From Pseudopelobacter sp964542535 (GTDB lineage Bacteria > Desulfobacterota > Desulfuromonadia > Geobacterales > Pseudopelobacteraceae), in the NCBI GenBank assembly GCA_964542535.1, contig CAZIUE010000020.1:1-64000 (forward strand): a stretch of 64,000 bases of DNA. Direction: 5' to 3'. Position 1 is the first letter of the stretch. Every line of letters starts with the position of its first letter. The translations under genes were made by a program, and so were the position numbers. This document shows, piece after piece, positions 33,138 through 40,387 of the stretch. The notes under the pieces were generated by a model. The model made no database searches, was not told the DNA's origin, and saw only the letters and a program-made list of their open reading frames with translations.

Positions 33138-34046
33138 ATGATCAATCATTACCATATCTTCGGCCTGAACATAGCCTCCGCAATCCCCCTGCCTGCCGTA
33201 CCCGCGTCTGAGCCACGGTCGGAGGACGCCCCTGATGTCACCATTGAATACGGCGATATACCCGAGACCCTGGCGAATCCCCTGTTCAAAGGGATCCGTT
33301 TCCAGGCCGCGCCGGGAGAATTTCTGCTACGAGTGGATGACATCGCCCGCTACCACGTGTGCAACGGTGACCACGTCACCATCACGCCGGACAAGGGGTC
33401 GAGCGAAGACGATATCCTCCTGTTCCTGATGGGCTCGGCTATGGGGGCGCTGCTGCATCAGCGGAACATCCTGGTTCTGCACGCCGGCGCAGTTGAGATC
33501 AACGGCGTCGGTGCCATCTTCGCCGGGCCCTCCGGTATCGGCAAGTCCACCCTGACCGCCGGGTTCCACCGGCGGGGCTACCCCTTTCTGTCCGACGACG
33601 TGTGTGCGGTAACGCTCCACAACGGCCTTCCGGCGGTGCTTCCCGGATTTCCGCGCCTCAAGTTGTGGGCCGATGTCCTGAAGAAGCTGGACACCGATAA
33701 AAAAGGACTTAAAAGCGTCCGTTGGAGCGGAGACCTGGAGAAGTATTTCCTCCCGGTGGATTACACGCGGCGGACTCCGGTTCCGCTGCGCTCCATATTC
33801 ATCCTGGAGACCACCAACACGGACAGGGTGGAGATCACCGCTGTACAAGGGGGAGAAAAACTCGATCCCATCATCGACAATACCTATCGTGTTCGCTTCC
33901 TGGAAGGGCTGGGCGGGAAAACGGATCATTTCAAACAATGCGCCGCGGTGGCGGCCAAAGCCGATGTCTGCAAGGTAGTCCGTCCGAAGCGCGGATTTCT
34001 GCTGAATGAGTTGATGGACCTGGTGGAAGAGAGGTTTTTGTCATGA
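33138..34046 (+). CDS. HPr-kinase-like P-loop kinase 3
   Basis: 302 residues, closest to the first of the three: HIFGLNIASAIPLPAVP, ILVLHAGAVEINGVG, Walker A GPSGIGKST at 130-138, FLSDDVCAVTL, FPRLKLWADVLKKL, TYRVRFLEGLGG. The stop overlaps the sulfotransferase start by four bases (ATGA). The kinase-like/sulfotransferase pair thus occurs twice in the locus with the same order and coupling. The weak ribosome site (GGAA) and junction with the reverse transcriptase remnant suggest that its original promoter was displaced. Confidence 0.85.
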   Translation: MINHYHIFGLNIASAIPLPAVPASEPRSEDAPDVTIEYGDIPETLANPLFKGIRFQAAPGEFLLRVDDIARYHVCNGDHVTITPDKGSSEDDILLFLMGSAMGALLHQRNILVLHAGAVEINGVGAIFAGPSGIGKSTLTAGFHRRGYPFLSDDVCAVTLHNGLPAVLPGFPRLKLWADVLKKLDTDKKGLKSVRWSGDLEKYFLPVDYTRRTPVPLRSIFILETTNTDRVEITAVQGGEKLDPIIDNTYRVRFLEGLGGKTDHFKQCAAVAAKADVCKVVRPKRGFLLNELMDLVEERFLS

Positions 34047-34903
34047 AAGGAATAATCTGGCTGGCCTCGTACCCCAAATCGGGGAACACCTGGTTCCGTG
34101 TCTTCCTGACCAACCTGCTGCGGAACGCGGACGAACCGGCGAATATCAACGAACTGGAAAGCACCCCCATTGCCAGCGCCCGGGGCCTGTTCGATACCAG
34201 CATGGGCTTTGAGGCGTCCGACCTGAACGCCGACGAGATCGACCGGCTGCGCCCCGAACTCTATTGTCGGCTTGCCGAAGAGTCGGAAGAAACCCCTTTT
34301 ATGAAGATCCACGACGCCTACACGGTCATGGCGAACAATACGCCGCTGATTCCGGCCGAGGCCACGGCGGGCGCCATCTATATCATCCGCAACCCGCTGG
34401 ATGTTGCGGTTTCCTTTGCCTATCACAGCGGCTGGGATTACGACACCACCATAGCAAAGATGAGCCTTTCGTCTTTTTCCTTTTGCGGTAAGTCCGACCG
34501 CCTGCACAACCAGTTGCGCCAGAAGCTCCTCTCCTGGAGCGACCATGTGCTGAGCTGGGTGGAGCGTGCCCCGTTTCCCGTTTGTGTCCTACGGTATGAA
34601 GACATGAAGAGGGAGTCGTTGGAAACCTTTACCAGGGCAGTCCGTTGTGCCGGGTTACCCCATTCAGAGGCGCAGATTGAGAAAGCGATCAGGTTCAGTT
34701 CGTTCGACGTCGTGAAACAGCAGGAAGAAGAAGAAAACTTCCGTGAAAGAAGCTCTGTGGCCGAATGTTTTTTCCGCAAAGGGAAGGTTGGTTCATGGCG
34801 CGAGGAGCTTACACATGAGCAGGTGCAACGAATTGTGAATGATCACAGCCAGGTGATGCGCCGCTTCGGTTACCTGGACGGACGTGGGGAAATTGTTGCG
34901 TGA
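34043..34903 (+). CDS. PAPS-dependent sulfotransferase 2
   Basis: 286 residues. YPKSGNTW at 10-17, RNPLDVAVS at 116-124 and the C-terminal RKGKVGSWREELT loop are all conserved. Strongly similar along its whole length to the enzyme at 20827-21708 (for example both have IIWLASYPKSGNTWFRVF). With cysD/cysNC on the same strand 5 kb away, a dedicated sulfation role in the second lasso unit is likely. The acceptor is unknown. Confidence 0.9.
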   Translation: MKGIIWLASYPKSGNTWFRVFLTNLLRNADEPANINELESTPIASARGLFDTSMGFEASDLNADEIDRLRPELYCRLAEESEETPFMKIHDAYTVMANNTPLIPAEATAGAIYIIRNPLDVAVSFAYHSGWDYDTTIAKMSLSSFSFCGKSDRLHNQLRQKLLSWSDHVLSWVERAPFPVCVLRYEDMKRESLETFTRAVRCAGLPHSEAQIEKAIRFSSFDVVKQQEEEENFRERSSVAECFFRKGKVGSWREELTHEQVQRIVNDHSQVMRRFGYLDGRGEIVA

Positions 34904-35022
34904 CATGCGTAAGCGGTGCCTTGCTGGAGGTGTTCCGGGTGCTACACAAGAAGGTTGAATATCTGGAACAGGTGCGTCTGCTCGACGGACTGATGGACCG
35001 GGTGGGATATGCCTGGAGATGA
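34900..35022 (+). CDS. Possible 40-residue protein between sulfotransferase 2 and the B2 protease
   Basis: GTG start overlapping the sulfotransferase stop (GTGA) and TGA stop eight codons before the B2 ATG at 35030. It reads LLEVFRVLHKKVEYLEQVRL followed by LDGLMDRVGYAWR, an amphipathic helical sequence without known domain. The tight overlaps favour a real coupled gene, but it might be only a translational bridge or a degenerate fragment. Confidence 0.35.
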   Translation: MTCVSGALLEVFRVLHKKVEYLEQVRLLDGLMDRVGYAWR

Positions 35023-35029
35023 GGAAACA

Positions 35030-35497
35030 ATGGCCGGATGGTTCCGTACCCTGGGCAGCGCCCCTGCCAAGTGGCGTCGCCGCAACCGCGCCGAGCGGCT
35101 GCTCTTGCTGGAGGCTTTTGCGCTGCTGGGGGGTGCGCGCCTCCTGATCCTTGCCATCCCGTTCCGCTGGCTGGCCGTTTCGTTGGGCAAGCGAATGACC
35201 GAATCTGCTCCAGACCTGGAGCCTTCCGCTCTGCGGCGGGCTTGCATGATCGGTCAGGCGGTCCGCTCCGCCGCGAACAATACCCCCTGGGAGAGCGTCT
35301 GCCTCCCCCAGGCGGTGGCGGGGCAGTGGATGCTGAAGCGCCGCGGGATCAACGCCACGCTGTACCTGGGGGTGGCGAAGGCGAACGACACGTCCGAGAA
35401 ACTCTCCGCCCATGCCTGGCTGCGCTGCGGTGACCGGATCATCACCGGCGCCGCCGGCCATCGGCAGTTCACGGTGGTTGCCTCGTTTTCCACCTGA
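35030..35497 (+). CDS. Lasso leader peptidase (B2 protein, transglutaminase-like)
   Basis: 155 residues. The Cys-His-Asp triad of the bacterial-transglutaminase-like B2 family is visible: Cys91 in CLPQAVAGQWML, His128 in SAHAWLRCGD, Asp135. N-terminal AERLLLLEAFALLGGARLLI helix is usual for B2 proteins. It cuts the leader after the position following the conserved Thr. ATG 35030 gives the normal family start; ATG 35009 is possible. It is the only B2 in the window, so it probably serves both precursors. Confidence 0.88.
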   Translation: MAGWFRTLGSAPAKWRRRNRAERLLLLEAFALLGGARLLILAIPFRWLAVSLGKRMTESAPDLEPSALRRACMIGQAVRSAANNTPWESVCLPQAVAGQWMLKRRGINATLYLGVAKANDTSEKLSAHAWLRCGDRIITGAAGHRQFTVVASFST

Positions 35498-35550
35498 GTA
35501 AACGCAACCGGCAGCCGGATGGCCGGTCATGCACCAAGGAACCGAGAATC

Positions 35551-36303
35551 ATGGAATTTGTCTGGCTCGCCACAGCGGCCTTTGTCATGGAAGTCATCGA
35601 CAGTGCCTTGGGAATGATGTTCGGAACGCTCTTAAGCCCGCTTTTGATCATCATGAATTACAGCCCGAAAGACGTCGTGCCCTCTCTTCTCATTTCCCAG
35701 GCAGTGGGCGGGTTCATCGCATCCTGGCGACATCAGCGCTTCAACAACGGCAACTTCGGCGCCGGTGCGACGGATCGGCGTATTGCGGTAACCATCATCT
35801 GGTTCGGTCTCTTTGCCTGTGTCATCGGAGTGTCTCTTTCCGTATCCATCTCCCCGAAAATCCTGAACACCTATATCGGTCTGCTGGTGACGGTCATCGG
35901 TGTGCTGATTCTTGGCAGGCACTCCCTGGTTTTGACCGATGGCAGAGTCTATCTGCTCGGGTTCATCAGCGCTTTCAACAAGGCGCTGTCCGGCGGTGGG
36001 TTCGGCCCGCTGGTGGCGGGAGGACAGTTGATCTTCCGTGACCGGTGCGAAAAAGGGGCCATCGCATCTACGGATTTTGCCGAGGCTCCCATCTGTCTGT
36101 TCAGTTTCCTGCTGTGGGTATGCTTCAAGGGGTTCCCCCCTGCGCCACTGTGGCTTGCCCTCAGCGCCGGAGCAGCCATGGGCGGATTTTTCGGTCCTCG
36201 GGTGCTGAGTGCCATCGCCAACAGGGATATGCTGAAAAAGACCCTGGGTGTCCTGGTCCTGCTGGAAGGCGTCTGGGTTCTGTACAAGGTCTGGGGCAGG
36301 TAA
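35551..36303 (+). CDS. TauE/SafE (TSUP) family sulfite/sulfonate-type permease
   Basis: 250 residues with about eight membrane helices; the family repeat GMMFGTLLSPLLIIM (first half) and GFISAFNKALSGGGFGPLVAGG (second half) is clear. TSUP proteins move sulfite, sulfonates, thiosulfate or other organic anions. Placed between the lasso protease and the exporter, and upstream of sulfate-activation genes, it may import a sulfur source or export sulfite. AAGGAA precedes the ATG. The substrate is inferred from context only. Confidence 0.82.
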   Translation: MEFVWLATAAFVMEVIDSALGMMFGTLLSPLLIIMNYSPKDVVPSLLISQAVGGFIASWRHQRFNNGNFGAGATDRRIAVTIIWFGLFACVIGVSLSVSISPKILNTYIGLLVTVIGVLILGRHSLVLTDGRVYLLGFISAFNKALSGGGFGPLVAGGQLIFRDRCEKGAIASTDFAEAPICLFSFLLWVCFKGFPPAPLWLALSAGAAMGGFFGPRVLSAIANRDMLKKTLGVLVLLEGVWVLYKVWGR

Positions 36304-36304
36304 G

Positions 36305-38152
36305 GTGCCGCGGTCATCTCCCATGGGCCAGGCCCGTATACAGCTTGCTGCCGCGATGGACCGCCTTAAAGCCCAACTTCCCTACCTGCCGCGCGCGTTC
36401 CGTCTGGTCCGGCGTGCCGCCGGGGGGCTGACGCTCGTCTGGTTGCTGGTGCTGCTGCTCCAGGGGCTGCTGCCGGTGGTCACCGTCTTCCTGACGCGGA
36501 CGCTGGTGGATGGTTTGGCCGCCATTACCGGATCGGGGGGGGGGTGGACGGCCTTGAGGTCGCTGCTTCCGGCAGCCGGCGCCATGGCTCTGGCGCTGAT
36601 CGGCATGGAGCTGTGCCAGGGCGTTGCCAAATGGCTGCGCACGGCCCAGTCCGAACGAGTACAGGACCACGTCCACGAGCTCATTCACCAACAGGCGATG
36701 CGCCTGGATCTCTCCTTCTACGATGATCCCGGATACTACGACCAGTTGCACCGTGCCCGCACCGATGCACTCAGCAGGCCTGCCGCCCTGATCGAAAACA
36801 GCGGCGCCCTGCTGCAGAGCCTGATCACCCTGGTGGCCATGGGGGGGGTCCTGCTGACCTTTGGCCCGTGGGTCCCCCTGCTGCTGCTGTTCAGCACCCT
36901 GCCCGCCCTGCTGGTCGTGCTCCGCCATACGGTCCGTTTCCACCGCTGGCGGCTCCGGAACACCGCTGCCATGCGCAAGAGCAACTATTACGACCTGTTG
37001 CTTACCCAGCGCGAGGCAGCGGCCGAGATGCGCCTGTTCGGCCTCGGCCCTCACTTCCGGGCACTGTTCCGTGACCTTCGCCAACGGCTGCGACAGGAGC
37101 GGGTGAAGCTGGCCCGCAGCGAGGCCGTTGCCCAGGTGATCGCGGCGTTGATCGGTCTGGCCAGTATGGCGGTTCCTCTCGCCTGGCTGGCGTACCGGGC
37201 GCTTAACGGATCCGTCAGCCTGGGGGGACTGGCCCTCTTTTTCCAGGCGTTCTTCCAGGGACAGCGGATGATGCGCTCCCTTCTGGGGAGCGCCGGGGAG
37301 ATCTACCGCAACCTGGTCTTTCTGGAAAACCTGTTCGAGTTTCTTTCCCTGGAGCCCCGGATCGGCGAGGCTCGTCAATCGCGACCCTATCCCGGACTGA
37401 GGCGGGGGATCGCCCTGCGGGATGTCAGCTTTTCCTATCCCGGCTCCTCCTCCCATGCCCTGGAGAACTTCAGCCTGCACATACCTGCTGGGCGGATTAC
37501 CGCACTGGTGGGGGAGAACGGGGCGGGGAAAACCACCCTGATCAAGCTGCTCTGCCGCTTCTACGATCCCCAGCAGGGATGCCTGCTCCTGGACGACACC
37601 GACATCCGCGAGCTGGGGCTCCCGGAATTCAGGCGACGGATCACGGTGCTCTTCCAGGAACCGTTGCGCTACCACGACACGGCCTTCACCAACATTGCTC
37701 TGGGGGATATCGCTGCGGCTCCATCCATGGAACGGGTGGAAGAAGCGGCCTGGGCCGCGGGGGCCGATCTGCCCGTCAGCCGCCTGCCGGACGGTTACGA
37801 TGCCGTGCTGGGAAAATGGTTCGGCGGCTCCGAGCTGAGTGGCGGCGAATGGCAGCGTTTGGCGCTGGCGCGGGCATTCCTGCGGGATGCCGACCTGATC
37901 ATCCTGGACGAGCCGACCAGCGCCATGGATTCCTGGGCCGAGGCGGACTGGCTGCTCCGCTTCCGCCGGCTGGTTGCCGGCCGGACCGCGCTGATGATTA
38001 CCCACCGCTTTACAACGGCCCTGCATGCGGATATGATCCACGTCATGGAAAAAGGACAAATTGTCGAGTCGGGCAGCCATGAAGAGCTGCTGGCCCTGAA
38101 GGGGCGCTACGAATCTTCCTGGAGCCGCCAGATGGGGCAGGAGTCCTGGTGA
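36305..38152 (+). CDS. ABC exporter (fused membrane and ATPase domains), lasso D
   Basis: 615 residues from GTG 36305, one base after the permease stop (ATG 36323 is an alternative). Six-helix exporter domain (about 20-340), then an ATPase domain: Walker A GENGAGKTT, signature LSGGEWQRLALARAF, Walker B ADLIILDEPTS, H-loop MITHRFTTA. This is the half-size exporter type used to secrete lasso peptides and give self-protection. No N-terminal peptidase domain, consistent with a separate B2 protease. The stop overlaps the nucleotidyltransferase start. Confidence 0.88.
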   Translation: MPRSSPMGQARIQLAAAMDRLKAQLPYLPRAFRLVRRAAGGLTLVWLLVLLLQGLLPVVTVFLTRTLVDGLAAITGSGGGWTALRSLLPAAGAMALALIGMELCQGVAKWLRTAQSERVQDHVHELIHQQAMRLDLSFYDDPGYYDQLHRARTDALSRPAALIENSGALLQSLITLVAMGGVLLTFGPWVPLLLLFSTLPALLVVLRHTVRFHRWRLRNTAAMRKSNYYDLLLTQREAAAEMRLFGLGPHFRALFRDLRQRLRQERVKLARSEAVAQVIAALIGLASMAVPLAWLAYRALNGSVSLGGLALFFQAFFQGQRMMRSLLGSAGEIYRNLVFLENLFEFLSLEPRIGEARQSRPYPGLRRGIALRDVSFSYPGSSSHALENFSLHIPAGRITALVGENGAGKTTLIKLLCRFYDPQQGCLLLDDTDIRELGLPEFRRRITVLFQEPLRYHDTAFTNIALGDIAAAPSMERVEEAAWAAGADLPVSRLPDGYDAVLGKWFGGSELSGGEWQRLALARAFLRDADLIILDEPTSAMDSWAEADWLLRFRRLVAGRTALMITHRFTTALHADMIHVMEKGQIVESGSHEELLALKGRYESSWSRQMGQESW

Positions 38153-39423
38153 TGGCATCAGCTGTGGAAGCGCCCGACAACAGGCGGGTGACGGATCTCC
38201 AACGGCTCCTGCTGGACTGGCTGCAACGAGACGACTCTCCGGCCAACGTCTCGGGTTTCTCCGCCCTGTCTGCGGAAGAGTGGCGGGATTTCCTCTCCCT
38301 GGCGGCAGAGCAGCGGGTGCGCCCCCTGCTCTGGCAGCGGATCAGGGAGCGGGGGGGGGAAGGACTTCTTCCCGTCGGGGTGGCCGATGAGCTGCGCGGG
38401 GCATCCCGCAGCAACACGCTGCGCAACCTCAGGTTGTACGCCGAACTGCGCCGATTGCTTGCCGCCCTGGAAGGGGAGGGGATCCCGCTGATCCTGCTCA
38501 AGGGGATCTTCCTGGCCCAGGCGGTGTACGGCGACATGGGGCTCAGGGAGATGAACGACATCGACGTTCTGGCCCGCCCTGTTGATATTCCCCGGATCGC
38601 GGAGATCCTGGAGGGGATGGGCTATGTCTCCCTGCTGCCTATTTCCGCTGATATCGTGCTCCAGGCTCAGCACCACATCCCCCGCATGGTACGGGAGGGA
38701 TGGGGGGCCTTCGAGATCCACGGCAACCTGACCCGTCCCGACGAGCAGTTCAACATCGATCCCGCAGAACTGTGGCGGCGCGCCGTACCGACGCGGGTCG
38801 CCGGTTGCAGCGCGCTAACCCTGGCGCCCGAGGATCTGCTGCTGCATCTCTGCCTGCATACCTCCCACCATCACCTGTTCGCTTTCGGCCTGCGCCCCTC
38901 CTGCGATATCGCCGAAGTCATCACCTGCTTCGGGCCGGTCCTCGACTGGAGTCAAGTTGTGGAGCGGGCGCTGCGCTGGGGATGGCAGCGGGGCGTCTAC
39001 CTGGCCCTGCTGCTGGCGCGGGAGCTGGCGGGCGCGGCCGTGCCGGAAACGGTGCTGGACTTGCTATGTCCCGTTGACATGTCGGACGAGCTCCGTGCCA
39101 CGGCCCTGGCCCAGGTTTTGGGAGACAAACGTCTCTCTGCTTCGCTGCCCCCGGCGTTTGCCGAACTCCTGGAAAGCGGCAGTCTGGTCACCAAAGCAGG
39201 CATCTTCTGGCGGCGTCTCTTTCTGCCCCGGAAGATAATTGCCTCCCTGTACGGCGTGCCGTCTGATTCCATCAGGATTCTGGGGTGCTATCCGCGCCGT
39301 CTCGTGGATGTTCTTCGTCGTCATACCCCGACCCTGAGACGCTACCGGGACAACGATACCCCCCTGAAGAGTCAGGCCGAACGTACCAGATGCATCGCGC
39401 GTTGGCTGACAGGCCAGGGATGA
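38152..39423 (+). CDS. Nucleotidyltransferase-family protein (PF14907 type)
   Basis: 423 residues. Central LLKGIFLAQAVYGDMGLREMNDIDVLAR has the Asp-x-Asp of a polymerase-beta-like nucleotidyltransferase; the flanking helices and the FEIHGNL strand fit NTP_transf_5. Members occur in lasso clusters beside HPrK-like kinases and have been tied to further modification of phosphorylated lasso peptides (pseudomycoidin work, from memory). TGATG overlap with the exporter gene. It could act on phosphorylated C-terminal Ser. Confidence 0.8.
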   Translation: MASAVEAPDNRRVTDLQRLLLDWLQRDDSPANVSGFSALSAEEWRDFLSLAAEQRVRPLLWQRIRERGGEGLLPVGVADELRGASRSNTLRNLRLYAELRRLLAALEGEGIPLILLKGIFLAQAVYGDMGLREMNDIDVLARPVDIPRIAEILEGMGYVSLLPISADIVLQAQHHIPRMVREGWGAFEIHGNLTRPDEQFNIDPAELWRRAVPTRVAGCSALTLAPEDLLLHLCLHTSHHHLFAFGLRPSCDIAEVITCFGPVLDWSQVVERALRWGWQRGVYLALLLARELAGAAVPETVLDLLCPVDMSDELRATALAQVLGDKRLSASLPPAFAELLESGSLVTKAGIFWRRLFLPRKIIASLYGVPSDSIRILGCYPRRLVDVLRRHTPTLRRYRDNDTPLKSQAERTRCIARWLTGQG

Positions 39424-39481
39424 CGCATCGTCCACCTGATCGCCGGGGCGGATCCGCCTCATATCGGAACGTATTTCCTTC

Positions 39482-40387
39482 ATGAACGATTACGATGACT
39501 ACCTGGATATTCTGGAGCGGGAAGCGATCCGCATCATCCGCGAGGCAGTGGCTGAAGCGGAACGGCCGGTGATGCTCTACTCCATCGGCAAGGACTCGTC
39601 GGTTATGCTGCACCTGGCCCTCAAGGCCTTCTACCCGCTGATGCTCCCCTTTCCGCTCCTGCACGTGGACACCACCTGGAAATTCCGCGAAATGATCTCC
39701 TTCCGCGATTCTACGGCGTCCCGTCTGGGACTGCGGTTGCTCCGTCACACCAACCTCCGGGGGGTGGAGCGGGGGATCACCCCCTTCAGCCACGGCAGCC
39801 GCATCTATACGGATGTCATGAAGACCGAGGCGCTCCGTGCGGCTCTGGACGAGCATGGTTTCGACATGATCTTCGGCGGTGCCCGGCGCGACGAGGAGCG
39901 GAGCCGGGCAAAGGAGCGGGTGTTCTCCTTCCGGGACAACTCTCATCGCTGGGACCCGCGCGGCCAGCGGCCGGAGTTGTGGAGCATCCCCAACCTCATG
40001 AAAAACCGCGGGGAGAGCTTCAGGGTCTTTCCCCTCTCCAACTGGACCGAACTGGATGTGTGGCGCTACATCGCCCGGGAGCGGATACCGGTGGTGCCGC
40101 TCTACTTCGCAGCGGAACGGCCGGTGGTACGGCGGGACGGCCAGTGGATCATGGTGGACGACGAACGCATGCCCCTGGAACGGGGGGAGCGGCCCCAACT
40201 GCGCACGATTCGCTTCAGGACCCTGGGATGCTACCCCCTGACCGCCGGCGTGGAATCGCGGGCCGGCACGGTTGAGGAGGTCATCGGTGAGTTGGAACGG
40301 TCGCACACTTCGGAGCGCTGCGGCCGCCTGATCGATTTCGACCAGGCCGGCAGCATGGAGAAGAAGAAGCAGGAGGGGTATTTCTGA
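39482..40387 (+). CDS. cysD: Sulfate adenylyltransferase small subunit
   Basis: 301 residues, PAPS-reductase-like ATP pyrophosphatase fold: PP-loop MLYSIGKDSSVMLHLALKAF, LLHVDTTWKFREM, FGGARRDEERSRAKERVFSFRD, and LSNWTELDVWRYI. Makes APS from sulfate and ATP with the CysN GTPase. The stop overlaps the cysNC start (ATGA-like, shared base). No cysH or sulfite reductase gene is adjacent, so here the product is more likely PAPS for sulfotransferases than sulfide. Confidence 0.95.
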   Translation: MNDYDDYLDILEREAIRIIREAVAEAERPVMLYSIGKDSSVMLHLALKAFYPLMLPFPLLHVDTTWKFREMISFRDSTASRLGLRLLRHTNLRGVERGITPFSHGSRIYTDVMKTEALRAALDEHGFDMIFGGARRDEERSRAKERVFSFRDNSHRWDPRGQRPELWSIPNLMKNRGESFRVFPLSNWTELDVWRYIARERIPVVPLYFAAERPVVRRDGQWIMVDDERMPLERGERPQLRTIRFRTLGCYPLTAGVESRAGTVEEVIGELERSHTSERCGRLIDFDQAGSMEKKKQEGYF

